Shown here: positions 7,903-15,647 of the stretch, in pieces | Layout: each line of letters opens with the position of its first letter | Position numbering within the stretch: position 1 is the first letter of the stretch | Origin: Candidatus Tiddalikarchaeum anstoanum | GTDB taxonomy: Archaea; Nanobdellota; Nanobdellia; Tiddalikarchaeales; Tiddalikarchaeaceae | Direction of reading: 5' to 3' | Length of the DNA: 50,495 nt | NCBI GenBank assembly: GCA_902385255.1 | Contig: CABMEV010000001.1 | Coordinates: 1-50,495 of the forward strand | The notes under the pieces: generated by a model | The model's database searches: none | Told to the model about the DNA's origin: nothing | Seen by the model: the letters and a program-made list of their open reading frames with translations, nothing else | Translations under genes and position numbers: made by a program

Positions 7903-8888
7903 TTTTTTTTCACTTGGAACTTGTAAGTATTTTTTCCGCAGATACTTGCCTGCTCTACTAGTTCAATCTTGTACTCCTTGTAAGCGTTAATATCCGCACT
8001 CGTATACAAAACAGCTATGCCGTTATTCCTGACTATGTATTCAAGCTGGAAGAATAACTTGTTCCAGTCAATATCCCTCGGCGGTGCGGAGATTACATAA
8101 TCTACTTTATTCTCGCCTAAGTCGTAGTCTACAGCGTTCAATTCCTGCGTCCCGAATTTTACGAATTTGTAAACTCCGGCCAACTGGCAGTTCTGCTTCG
8201 CATTCTTGATATCATTCATGGTGGTTGAGAATGCCAGAACGTTTAGCTTAACGCCTTCCTTAATCTTGAAAGTCCCTATTTCGAAATTGAAACTCTTAGT
8301 CTTTAACGTGCCAGGCCAAATATTCAGCGCATTCATCACAGCTTCGATTATTATATAACCCTGGTTGCAGTACAAATCTATAAGAACTTTATCAGGAGTC
8401 CAGCCTGAGAATAACACTATCGCAGCTGCAGCATCACTCGTTAACACTTCAACATTAGTGCTTGTATAACCCCTCTGTGTTAGTTTCTTCTCGCCTGTAG
8501 TGTCCAGGAATACGAGCAATTTATTGTTTAACCGTTCAGCATAGAAAATCTTGACAGGATTGTCTAATGACACTTTGGCATTTGTTGCATCCTTAATATA
8601 CTGGCCTAATTCCACGCACACAGTCTTATCATCGCATCTGACTTTAAATGAGTCATTGCTGGAGAGGTAGTCTGAATATTTTAACCCTTTAAAATCAGAC
8701 ATTTTTTCAAAAAATCCAATAAGTATCCCAACTCTCTGCAAAAACCTGGACTTGATGTTCAACTCTTTATAGTCAGCGTCGGTGATTGCATAGCCAGGGG
8801 CTATTTCTTCGAAAACTTTAGTGAATGTTCCAAGTTCCTTGGCGGCGTACTCTTTCAGCGTTTTTTCAAATAATACTGCAAGTCTCAT
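7899..8888 (-). CDS. THUMP/Trm14-RlmL-like methyltransferase with degenerate catalytic motifs
   Basis: The 329-residue layout matches THUMP-containing RNA guanine-N2 methyltransferases. An N-terminal half has a THUMP-like region and the linker FLDTTGEKKLTQRGY (about residues 128-142), then AAAIVLFSGWTPDKVLIDLYCNQGYIIIEA and a Rossmann-like half. The SAM-binding motif I, usually DPFCGSGT, reads DLYCNQGY, and the catalytic motif IV, usually NPPYG, reads SAPPRDID. Both key motifs are eroded, so catalytic activity is doubtful; a structural or RNA-binding role in ribosome assembly is an alternative. It is translationally coupled to ksgA (4-base overlap). Confidence 0.78.
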   Translation of the reverse strand: MRLAVLFEKTLKEYAAKELGTFTKVFEEIAPGYAITDADYKELNIKSRFLQRVGILIGFFEKMSDFKGLKYSDYLSSNDSFKVRCDDKTVCVELGQYIKDATNAKVSLDNPVKIFYAERLNNKLLVFLDTTGEKKLTQRGYTSTNVEVLTSDAAAAIVLFSGWTPDKVLIDLYCNQGYIIIEAVMNALNIWPGTLKTKSFNFEIGTFKIKEGVKLNVLAFSTTMNDIKNAKQNCQLAGVYKFVKFGTQELNAVDYDLGENKVDYVISAPPRDIDWNKLFFQLEYIVRNNGIAVLYTSADINAYKEYKIELVEQASICGKNTYKFQVKKK

Positions 8889-8901
8889 TTTCTATTACTA
8901 A

Positions 8902-8931
8902 CTTTTATAAGCATACTCTTATTTTATAAAC
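8902..8931. promoter_or_regulatory. Shared promoter region, methyltransferase-like / lipid kinase-like genes
   Basis: Two A/T boxes occur between the divergent starts at 8888 and 8936. The box near 8902-8910 (cttttataa) is 29 bases from the plus-strand ATG. The box near 8920-8931 (minus strand gtttataaaa) is about 38 bases from the minus-strand ATG and would leave a leader of roughly ten bases. Confidence 0.4.
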
Positions 8932-8935
8932 TATT

Positions 8936-9484
8936 ATGAGCCATAATTATGGTCGTAAAATCTTCCATTTGATTCTTGGCGTAATACTCGGACTATTAAT
9001 AATCTACGTGAGGAAGCGTTATATCATTGCAGTGCTTACAGGATTAATCAGTGCAGGAGTCCTTATCCGATTATTCTTATTGAAAGGATTCAAGTTCGGA
9101 GTGGTTGAACATTTTCTAAGATGGTTCGGCAGGCCTAACGAGATAGGAATGGGTGCAATGTTCTTCTTCATAGGCGCTCTTATCTCCATATTATTCTTCC
9201 AGAGGGAGTACGCAGGAGTAGGAGTGCTAGTTCTCGGGATAAGCGACGGGTTAAGCGCCATCTTCGGAATGGGCTCAGTGCACAAATTATACAATAACAA
9301 GAGTTTTGAAGGGACTATCGCATTCTTCATCTCCTCTTTCATCATAATCTTATTCTTCGACACATTATTCCAGGCAGTTGCTACATCACTCCTATTGTCA
9401 TTAATAGAGCTGTTCAGCCCCGTAGATGACAATATAATAATACCTCCATCATGCGCATTAATAATCAGCCTGCTTAGGTGGTAA
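8936..9484 (+). CDS. Dolichol/phytol kinase-like integral membrane protein, copy 1
   Basis: A 182-residue protein with about six membrane helices matches the SEC59/VTE5/DGK1 family of CTP-dependent polyprenol or diacylglycerol kinases and related cytidylyltransferases. Visible family marks are RKIFHLILGV at the N-terminus, GISDGLSAIFG (near residue 100, usually GDxxAxxxG), KSFEGTIAFF and the C-terminal SPVDDNIIIPP. The substrate cannot be read from sequence; archaeal dolichol or another prenol is likely. The next gene is a paralogue of the same length, a clear tandem duplication. Confidence 0.88.
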   Translation: MSHNYGRKIFHLILGVILGLLIIYVRKRYIIAVLTGLISAGVLIRLFLLKGFKFGVVEHFLRWFGRPNEIGMGAMFFFIGALISILFFQREYAGVGVLVLGISDGLSAIFGMGSVHKLYNNKSFEGTIAFFISSFIIILFFDTLFQAVATSLLLSLIELFSPVDDNIIIPPSCALIISLLRW

Positions 9485-9551
9485 GAAAAAAAATACTTCG
9501 TTATTTGTCGACTAATAAATTTTTAACTAAGGTCGTACTAATATTCTGTTT

Positions 9552-10100
9552 ATGTCTGAGCTTTTTAGAAAAATATGGCACGCAGGCAGCGGAATATTAC
9601 TGGCGTTCATCATCTACTACCTAGGACCCACTTTTTTCCAGGCGGTTGCGATATCCGTGATAATATTCCTGATGATTATAAGAGTATTAAAATCCAAGAA
9701 TTACACCATTCCGTTAATAGATAATTACTTGAGCGCTTTTGGCAGAGGCAGGGAATTAGGTGACACAGCAATGTACTTCCTGCTTGGAGCGTTTATAGCC
9801 ACGCTTTTTTTTGAAAAAAGCATTGCAGCAGTATCAGTGCTAGTCTTAGGCGTCAGCGATGCGTTAGCGACGCTCGTTGGAATACACGGAAGGCATAAGT
9901 TGTACAAGAAGAAGACACTGGAAGGCTCAACAGCATTCTTCATCTCATCATTCCTCATAATCAACTACTTCTACGGATTCTTCATTGCAATAATAGCAGG
10001 ACTCTCATCAACCCTTGTAGAATTATTTGGAGGATTCGATGACAACATAGTAATACCTCCTCTTTGCAGTTTAATAATACAACTCCTGAAAATTATCTAA
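9552..10100 (+). CDS. Dolichol/phytol kinase-like integral membrane protein, copy 2
   Basis: This is a tandem paralogue of the preceding gene, also 182 residues. It shares RKIWHAGSGILLAF at the N-terminus, LGVSDALATLVGIHGRHKLYKKKTLEGS in the middle and GGFDDNIVIPPL near the end. The conserved GKHK-type stretch is better kept here (GRHKLYKKK) than in copy 1 (VHKLYNNK). A separate TATA-like ttttaac about 30 bases upstream suggests independent expression. Divergence between copies suggests different substrates or steps. Confidence 0.88.
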   Translation: MSELFRKIWHAGSGILLAFIIYYLGPTFFQAVAISVIIFLMIIRVLKSKNYTIPLIDNYLSAFGRGRELGDTAMYFLLGAFIATLFFEKSIAAVSVLVLGVSDALATLVGIHGRHKLYKKKTLEGSTAFFISSFLIINYFYGFFIAIIAGLSSTLVELFGGFDDNIVIPPLCSLIIQLLKII

Positions 10101-10103
10101 AAA

Positions 10104-10724
10104 TCAGCAATTTGTTTCCAATATCTTAGGTAATTCTTCTAATTCTTCATACCCTGTTTTAGAATATTTATAATATATAAGATTAAGGCGGTTTGAATTT
10201 ATTGTTTCGTTTACAGTATTTAGCAATTTTTTATCGTCATCTATAAAACAAACTTCTTTCTCTTGATTATCTTTGAGTAATTTATCAATTACTCCTGACT
10301 TCCAAGAGAAATAATTGTCAGGATCAGCTTTTTCCGGAAAATAGATTATCTTATTCTTATCAATTTTAATTTTCAGCTTTTCGTTATCAATCTCATACTC
10401 TTTATTAAGTAGAGATTCTGTAAAATCTCCAAGCAAAATACGAGTCCTGCCTGTAAGAATATAAATAGGAACATTATTTTCATTAAGCTCTTTAATGAAA
10501 CGCACTATTGCTGGATTAAGTGCAGTCACTTGTTTAGCATAATCTGCAAAGAAATATTTGAAATCATCTTTTTTTACATGAGACTTATCTATACCATCTA
10601 CTGCATTGTAAACACAGACCCCGTCAAAATCGAGTACATAAATAACATTCTCAGTCTTAACAGGTATTTTTACAGGTTTTAATGTTTTTTCCAATTCACC
10701 AATTATCGCTTTTGAATCAACCAT
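10104..10724 (-). CDS. HAD-superfamily hydrolase
   Basis: A 206-residue soluble protein has the HAD nucleophile motif VLDFDGVCVYNA (about residues 30-41; DxD with first Asp nucleophile), motif II ILTGRTR (near residue 95), and a late acidic motif FIDDDKKLLNTV (near residue 165). These fit a phosphatase or nucleotidase of the haloacid dehalogenase superfamily. The substrate is unknown. It is convergent with the lipid kinase-like gene, with stops almost touching. Confidence 0.85.
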   Translation of the reverse strand: MVDSKAIIGELEKTLKPVKIPVKTENVIYVLDFDGVCVYNAVDGIDKSHVKKDDFKYFFADYAKQVTALNPAIVRFIKELNENNVPIYILTGRTRILLGDFTESLLNKEYEIDNEKLKIKIDKNKIIYFPEKADPDNYFSWKSGVIDKLLKDNQEKEVCFIDDDKKLLNTVNETINSNRLNLIYYKYSKTGYEELEELPKILETNC

Positions 10725-10958
10725 TTTTAACCACTCTTTTGTAGCTTATTTTAAGCTGCTATTTCATAGCTAGGAAAAATTCTATTTAAAAAAATTTATG
10801 GCTTCTATTTAACTTTAAAGTTAGAACTGTTTATAAAAAATTTAAAGTGCCAGCACTAAACAAGTATTTAACTTTAAATACATTTTCTTCAGCAATTAAC
10901 AATTAAGGATGTATTTACACTGATTTTTAAACTCAATCTTAACTAGTATAAGTTAACG
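10725..10958. other. 234-base A/T-rich gene-free region with direct repeat
   Basis: This is the longest gene-free stretch in the window. It contains the 14-mer tatttaactttaaa twice (10806-10819 and 10865-10878), 59 bases apart, plus a related aaatttaaag between them. No coding frame, RNA fold or terminator is obvious. It lies upstream of the HAD hydrolase gene and downstream of the short Dph2 gene (both on the minus strand), so a regulatory role for the former is possible. Confidence 0.4.
10806..10878. repeat. 14-base direct repeat, 59-base spacing
   Basis: Identical copies of tatttaactttaaa at 10806-10819 and 10865-10878. Possible protein-binding sites or chance in A/T-rich DNA. Confidence 0.5.
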
Positions 10959-11591
10959 TTAAATCAAAATTTTTTCAACAATTGTTAAATCTATTATACG
11001 CACCGGGAACTTTTCAAAATCATCCATTGTTATCCTCGGGCAGGCGGTGTTAATCAATAAGTCAAGCCCTTTGAAATTTAAGAATTCATCAGGGTCAACG
11101 TTGTCAAACATAAACAAATAAACATTCTTACCAATCTTCTCCAACTCTTTTTTAATCTCCAACGCTTTTCTAGTATTATTCTGGCCGGGTTTTGTGCTGA
11201 TTATTATCCCGACACTTTTAGCATTCTTAACCCATTCCCTGCCCAAAACTTCCCTCAGTTTGAACCTCTTAATATCATTGTCAGTTATCTCACTAAGAGC
11301 CATAGAGTAAGGGTTTAATGTTAATACTTTCTTATCAGGATAAGAATTCTTAATATTTAACGCGTGGAATAATCCGTCGCCTATGAATATTACGGTGCCG
11401 CCTTTGAAATTTTCAAGCACTCCTGCGTCGCAGCCAAGCACTAAACCCTTGACTTTCACGTTAATCTTCTCCAACACAGATTTAAATTGTGAAACCGTGA
11501 CTACTGCCTTGTCGCCCTTTATATCATCAACTAATTTTGTTATCTTTTCATAATCCGCTTTAAACGTTATGGGTGCATAGATTACATTCAT
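10959..11591 (-). CDS. dph2: Dph2-type diphthamide synthesis protein lacking domain 1
   Basis: Dph2 transfers the 3-amino-3-carboxypropyl group of SAM to a histidine of elongation factor 2 by a noncanonical radical SAM mechanism. This protein shows the second and third homologous domains: VLGCDAGV (Cys of domain 2, near residue 54), FIGDGLFHAL, the GIIISTKPGQNNTRKALEIKK segment and NTACPRITMDDF (Cys of domain 3, near residue 185). It is 210 residues, against about 330-340 for archaeal Dph2. The N-terminal domain, which carries the first cluster cysteine, is absent. No other frame nearby supplies it. The TATA-like elements in the 35-base gap to the next gene fit a start here, so truncation by a missed start is unlikely. 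Confidence 0.88.
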   Translation of the reverse strand: MNVIYAPITFKADYEKITKLVDDIKGDKAVVTVSQFKSVLEKINVKVKGLVLGCDAGVLENFKGGTVIFIGDGLFHALNIKNSYPDKKVLTLNPYSMALSEITDNDIKRFKLREVLGREWVKNAKSVGIIISTKPGQNNTRKALEIKKELEKIGKNVYLFMFDNVDPDEFLNFKGLDLLINTACPRITMDDFEKFPVRIIDLTIVEKILI

Positions 11592-11626
11592 AAAGATTTA
11601 AATATAGTTGGTTATTTATTTAATTA
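11592..11626. promoter_or_regulatory. Compact 35-base divergent promoter
   Basis: The gap between the dph2 ATG (11591, minus) and the ATG at 11627 (plus) is only 35 bases. A plus-strand atttaaata near 11597-11605 lies about 26 bases before 11627, and an A/T box near 11611-11622 lies about 26 bases before 11591. Both transcripts would be leaderless and their promoters overlap. Confidence 0.45.
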
Positions 11627-11896
11627 ATGGTGGACCAGCAAGATTTGCTTAATCAGATAGAAAAGAGCACATCGCCTTATAGTGCGCAATCAGGCAATCC
11701 TGAACAGCAGGCAGCACAGCCGAATTATCCACAAACTCAACAATATCCTGAAGAACCACAACAAATATACACTCCCGCTCAGCAGGCAGCTCCGAAAAAA
11801 ACATTATTAGACATACTAACACAAGTATCTTATATAGTTCTAGGAATCGTAGCTGTAATCATAGCAATCCTGCTATTAATGTCAAATCTCAAATAA
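11627..11896 (+). CDS. Small Gln/Pro-rich tail-anchored membrane protein
   Basis: An 89-residue protein has a disordered Gln/Pro/Ala-rich N-terminal half (residues 18-56) and a single C-terminal hydrophobic helix (about residues 68-86, YIVLGIVAVIIAILLLM). This is a tail-anchor layout. I recognise no family. It precedes trmI by 18 bases and probably shares its transcript. Confidence 0.75.
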   Translation: MVDQQDLLNQIEKSTSPYSAQSGNPEQQAAQPNYPQTQQYPEEPQQIYTPAQQAAPKKTLLDILTQVSYIVLGIVAVIIAILLLMSNLK

Positions 11897-11914
11897 AAAA
11901 AGAATTTCATTCTA

Positions 11915-12661
11915 ATGAAGTTAATAATTAATACGGAATGGCAGAAGATATTCCCTGATACTGTAAGTTCTGATATTCATTCAACGTACGGCGTTATCAA
12001 GAAAGAGGACATTAACACCAAGAAAAACAGGATTATCACAACCCATAATAACAATCCATTAATCATTGCAGAGCCAAACTTCAGAGACTTATTCAAGAGC
12101 ATAAAGAGAGGTCCTCAGATAATAACGTTAAAGGACGCGTCAATCATAGCGTCCGAGATGGGGTTGATGCAGGGATACAGAGTTGTTGATTCAGGAGGGG
12201 GAAGCGGAGCCCTAACCTGCTTCTTGGCTAACATTGTCGGACCAAAAGGGAAAGTTTATTCTTACGAAATTGAAAAAAAGTGGTGCAGTATAATAGAAGA
12301 GAACGTTAAACTCTTTGGCTTTGCCAATGTGGAAATCATTAACAAAGACGTATTCCTCGGCGTATCCGAGAAAGATGTTGATGCTGTTAACCTGGACGTG
12401 CCAAATCCTTGGGAGGCAGTAAAAATAGTTGAGAAAATTTTAAAGAACAGCGGAGTACTCACTGTTTACGTTCCAAACACCACCCAGCTTACAATTATGT
12501 CGGAGAAAGCAAAAGGTAGCACCCTGAACTTGGTGCGCGTCATTGAGACAATAGAAAGGGAATGGGTTGTAAATGAGAGAATATGCCACCCGAAATTTGA
12601 CATGTTAGGCCATACAGGTTTCATAATGGTGTTTCGAAAAATAGATTTAGGAGGTGCTTAG
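11915..12661 (+). CDS. trmI: tRNA (adenine-N1)-methyltransferase TrmI
   Basis: This 248-residue enzyme is the archaeal TrmI/Trm61 type, which makes N1-methyladenosine in the T-loop of tRNA (position 58, in some archaea also 57). Visible are the small N-terminal beta domain, RGPQIITLKDASIIASEMGL, the SAM motif VVDSGGGSGALTCFLA (near residue 90; usually ExGxGSG), the catalytic-region motif NLDVPNPWEAV (near residue 154) and the C-terminal GHTGFIMVFRK. The length is normal. It lies between the tail-anchored protein and the FTR-like miniprotein in an apparent operon. Confidence 0.93.
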   Translation: MKLIINTEWQKIFPDTVSSDIHSTYGVIKKEDINTKKNRIITTHNNNPLIIAEPNFRDLFKSIKRGPQIITLKDASIIASEMGLMQGYRVVDSGGGSGALTCFLANIVGPKGKVYSYEIEKKWCSIIEENVKLFGFANVEIINKDVFLGVSEKDVDAVNLDVPNPWEAVKIVEKILKNSGVLTVYVPNTTQLTIMSEKAKGSTLNLVRVIETIEREWVVNERICHPKFDMLGHTGFIMVFRKIDLGGA

Positions 12662-12667
12662 ATAAAA

Positions 12668-12826
12668 ATGGCATTAAAATATGAGGATATGAAGGTTAAT
12701 GTTGAATTAATGAAGAAGATGGTTGAGAATAACCGAAACTGTCTCTGCAAGTTGAACACTCCATGTCCATGCAACGAATTCCTCGGTAAAAGAGAATGCG
12801 TCTGCGGAATATATAAGAAAAAATGA
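12668..12826 (+). CDS. Miniature ferredoxin:thioredoxin reductase catalytic-domain-like protein
   Basis: A 52-residue frame starts MALKYEDMKVNVELMKKM. Its C-terminal half carries six cysteines as CLC, five residues, CPC, eight residues, CVC. The catalytic subunit of ferredoxin:thioredoxin reductase uses three such C-x-C pairs (CPC, CPC, then eight residues, CHC) for its 4Fe-4S cluster and redox disulfide. Here the first spacer is much shorter and the His of CHC is Val. The fold and activity are therefore inferred; a small Fe-S or zinc protein is the alternative. It follows trmI by six bases. Confidence 0.75.
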   Translation: MALKYEDMKVNVELMKKMVENNRNCLCKLNTPCPCNEFLGKRECVCGIYKKK

Positions 12827-12854
12827 TTAATATTCCGATATATGAATCGCAATT

Positions 12855-12864
12855 CTTTTAAATA
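12855..12864 (+). promoter_or_regulatory. TATA-like box deciding the pilin start
   Basis: The element cttttaaata centres 27 bases before the ATG at 12887 and lies inside the frame of an upstream ATG at 12842, which favours the shorter product. Confidence 0.55.
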
Positions 12865-12886
12865 CTCTATTTCTTCCTCTTTACTT

Positions 12887-13345
12887 ATGAATAATAAAGC
12901 AATTACCCCAGTTATATCAACTATCTTGTTAATCATGTTAGTTGTTGCGATAACTGGTGGTGCATGGTATTGGATGACTAGTGTACAAGGAAACCTACAA
13001 GAAAATGCTGGTTCAACAATAGAACAAACAAGCGGCATGAGTGCTACACAATTCTCAATTGTTAGTACAATATGCAACGCTACAAATAACTCAGTAACTG
13101 TAGTGCTAATGAACTCAGGACAACAAGCATTCAGTGCAACTGCAAAAGTAATATCAACATTAAGTTCAATCAGTGGAACTGTATTACAGACAGATGCAGC
13201 AGGAGTTTCAGTGGCAAGCTTAGCAGCAGGAACAGCACAAAGTATAGTATTAGGATTAACTTATGACATACAACCAACTACAGCATACAGTGTAAAGTTA
13301 ATAATAGGCAGCTCACAACAGACTGCAACTTGTACAGCAAACTAA
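12887..13345 (+). CDS. Archaeal type IV pilin-like protein
   Basis: From ATG 12887 the product is 152 residues and begins MNNKAITPVISTILLIMLVVAI, the classic archaeal pilin N-terminus: a short basic leader, a class III signal for prepilin peptidase and a hydrophobic helix used for pilus assembly. The longer start at 12842 would add a 15-residue leader and is rejected because the TATA-like box lies inside it. The rest is a Ser/Thr/Ala-rich beta domain with a pair of Cys (near residues 61 and 149). The Asn-rich sequence may be glycosylated. No pilus ATPase or membrane platform gene is nearby. Confidence 0.9.
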   Translation: MNNKAITPVISTILLIMLVVAITGGAWYWMTSVQGNLQENAGSTIEQTSGMSATQFSIVSTICNATNNSVTVVLMNSGQQAFSATAKVISTLSSISGTVLQTDAAGVSVASLAAGTAQSIVLGLTYDIQPTTAYSVKLIIGSSQQTATCTAN

Positions 13346-13390
13346 AAAAAACTAGTAATTTTTAATTTTACTTTTTTTTCTTTTTTTATA
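13346..13390 (+). terminator. Oligo-T terminator after the pilin gene
   Basis: The plus strand has T-runs (acttttttttctttttttat, 13369-13388) shortly after the stop codon, the form of archaeal intrinsic terminators, with no need for a hairpin. Confidence 0.55.
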
Positions 13391-13486
13391 ACATTTTATC
13401 CCTGACAGATATATATCGTAACTATTACTTATTAGGGGAATTTTTATCCGAAACGTTTTAATAAAAGATCACTTTGTTATTCACTT

Positions 13487-14533
13487 ATGGTTGACGACTC
13501 TAAAAAAGATGAAAGCAAATCGAAAGATGAAATTAAATCATCAGATGAGCGTAAAAAAACTATAAAAACCGAAAGCGACGAAGTTGTTTCTGAAATTAAA
13601 GTTTTGGAAGACTTGCCGGGCGTCGGTGAAAAAACAGCTGAAAAGCTTCGCGAAGCAGGATTCTCAGATATAATGAGCATAGCGGTAATGCCAGCCGGAC
13701 TATTATGTGAAGTTACAGAGATGACTGAAAGTGCAGCGCAGAAAGTAATAGGCGGAGCAAGAGCAGCTTTAAAAATGGGATTCATGAGCGGTAACACGCT
13801 ATTAGACAAGAGAAATGACGTTGGCAGGATAAAATTCCAAAGCCAAGAACTAAACACATTATTCGGAGGAGGCATAGAAACCCAGGCTATATCAGAATGC
13901 TTTGGACAATTTGGCAGCGGAAAAACACAAATAGCTCTCCAACTAGCAGTTAATGTTCAATTGCCTAAAAAAGACGGAGGATTAAACGGCTACGCAGTAA
14001 TTATAGACACTGAAAATACATTTCGTCCTGAACGTATAGTACAGATGGCAGAAGCGTTAAAACTTGACCCTAAAAAAACATTGGACAAAATCAAGGTAGC
14101 ACGTGCATACTCATCAGACCATCAGATGTTATTAGTTGACAAGATAAGCGAGTTAATCGAGAAAGAGAAAATACCAGTAAAACTCGTAGTTGTCGACAGC
14201 TTAATGGGATTATTCAGATCAGAATTCGCAGGAAGAGGAACCTTGGCAACAAGGCAGCAGAAACTCAACCGCCACTTGCATGACCTGCAAAGATTAGCTG
14301 ACAGACATAACTTAGCTATATATGTAACAAACCAAGTAATGGCTAAACCTGACATATTCTTCGGAGACCCAACACAAGCATGCGGAGGAAACGTACTCGG
14401 ACACGCATCAACTTACAGAGTATACTTAAGAAGAGGAAAAGGAGACAAGAGAGTAGCCCGAATGATAGACAGCCCATGCCTCCCTGAATCTGAATGCGTC
14501 TTTAGGGTTGGACAAGAAGGAGTCAGGGACTAA
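13487..14533 (+). CDS. radA: DNA repair and recombination protein RadA
   Basis: The archaeal RecA/Rad51 recombinase forms filaments on single-stranded DNA and drives strand exchange. The 348-residue protein has an acidic/Lys-rich disordered N-terminus (residues 1-38), a helix-hairpin-helix [17 protein letters not shown] (near 46-62), Walker [15 protein letters not shown] (near 145-158, usually GEFGSGKTQ), Walker [12 protein letters not shown] (near 231) and the conserved [18 protein letters not shown] and [10 protein letters not shown] segments. The length is slightly above the usual 320-330 because of the N-terminal extension. A TATA-like box lies about 28 bases upstream. The gene is alone on its strand segment. 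Confidence 0.97.
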   Translation: MVDDSKKDESKSKDEIKSSDERKKTIKTESDEVVSEIKVLEDLPGVGEKTAEKLREAGFSDIMSIAVMPAGLLCEVTEMTESAAQKVIGGARAALKMGFMSGNTLLDKRNDVGRIKFQSQELNTLFGGGIETQAISECFGQFGSGKTQIALQLAVNVQLPKKDGGLNGYAVIIDTENTFRPERIVQMAEALKLDPKKTLDKIKVARAYSSDHQMLLVDKISELIEKEKIPVKLVVVDSLMGLFRSEFAGRGTLATRQQKLNRHLHDLQRLADRHNLAIYVTNQVMAKPDIFFGDPTQACGGNVLGHASTYRVYLRRGKGDKRVARMIDSPCLPESECVFRVGQEGVRD

Positions 14534-14575
14534 ATATTTTTTTCTCTAATTTTTTTTACTTTTTAAATTTAATCA
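14534..14575 (+). terminator. Oligo-T terminator after radA
   Basis: T-runs tatttttttctc and aattttttttac follow the radA stop codon at once and fit an archaeal intrinsic terminator. Confidence 0.55.
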
Positions 14576-14687
14576 GCTTCGCACATTAATTAGGCATAAT
14601 ATTTGAGTTTATGTGCAGAACAGGGTTTATGTGTAAAGCTGGTTAATCCGATTCTTTTTTAAATACTAACTTTTTGTTTTTAAATCC

Positions 14688-15611
14688 ATGAGTAGTTGCA
14701 GTTGTACCGGCTTAAATTATACCACTAATCCCAGTTATAACTCTTCTCTATCAGCCTATGACATTATCAGCTTTGACTCATCAAATAATACACTTTCAAA
14801 ATATGAAGCTATAAAGAATGACTGCTCAAAATACTTGAACGATTATAATTCAACTATTGAACAGGCAAAATTCATTCACTCATACGTTCAGAATAACATT
14901 TACCATAATTATTCCACAAATCAGTCATCGCTTGAGAAACTGATTGATTCAGGGGAAGGCAACTGCCTCTCAGTAACATCACTTTATTACTTGCTGGTCA
15001 AGGATTTAGTTAAGAACGCTGATATAAAGATAGTGACGCCGAAAGGGCATATCGCTGCAATGGTTGAAGGGAAATTCGTTGAAAATACGATAAAAAACGG
15101 ATTTGACATATACTTCAACAAATCATTCACCGTTCACGAGAATGGAGAAGGAGCAATTCTTGCAGCGTTGTACAATAATAAGGCTGCAAACCAGACTGAC
15201 AAACATGACGCGTTGCGATTATATGAGCACTCATTAAAATATAACACTAACATGATTGATGTTTACTCAAACTTGGCGCAGATATACTCAAACATAGGCA
15301 GCGAGTCTTTAGCCAGGGAATGCCTGAATAACATCAGCCGCTTAAATAACAGCAAGGTTATACTGCAGAGAATGCCTAGTTTCGAATCATTCAACATACT
15401 TAAACTTAACAATAATCCAATAAAACCTAAACTTGGTGAACCTTCAGAAACACACACTAAAAAAGTTGGAGGTATAGAACTCGTCTTAATAACTAACTCT
15501 GAACCTTTGAATATCACATTTAAGGAAGAAAAACCGATTGATTACTACATTACAGGCTATTTTGACAATAAGTACAAGTACTTCCGAAAAGGCAACGAGT
15601 ACTCTTTCTAA
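14688..15611 (+). CDS. Transglutaminase-like/SirB1-type protein with TPR
   Basis: A 307-residue soluble protein joins a transglutaminase-like core to a TPR segment. In the core, SGEGNCLSVTSLYYLLVKDL (near residue 87) places the Cys where the SirB1/transglutaminase-like nucleophile sits, and GHIAAMVEGKFVENT (near residue 122) supplies a plausible His. From about residue 160 helices follow (KHDALRLYEHSLKYNTNMIDVYSNLAQIYSNIG), as in SirB1-TPR fusions. The N-terminus has Cys-rich MSSCSCTG but no clear signal peptide. The C-terminal 80 residues are beta-rich and unassigned. A TATA-like ttttttaaatac lies about 27 bases before the ATG. Substrate unknown. Confidence 0.82.
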   Translation: MSSCSCTGLNYTTNPSYNSSLSAYDIISFDSSNNTLSKYEAIKNDCSKYLNDYNSTIEQAKFIHSYVQNNIYHNYSTNQSSLEKLIDSGEGNCLSVTSLYYLLVKDLVKNADIKIVTPKGHIAAMVEGKFVENTIKNGFDIYFNKSFTVHENGEGAILAALYNNKAANQTDKHDALRLYEHSLKYNTNMIDVYSNLAQIYSNIGSESLARECLNNISRLNNSKVILQRMPSFESFNILKLNNNPIKPKLGEPSETHTKKVGGIELVLITNSEPLNITFKEEKPIDYYITGYFDNKYKYFRKGNEYSF

Positions 15612-15647
15612 AACGCTTAAAAATACAGGCTTACTATTAATTTTTTA

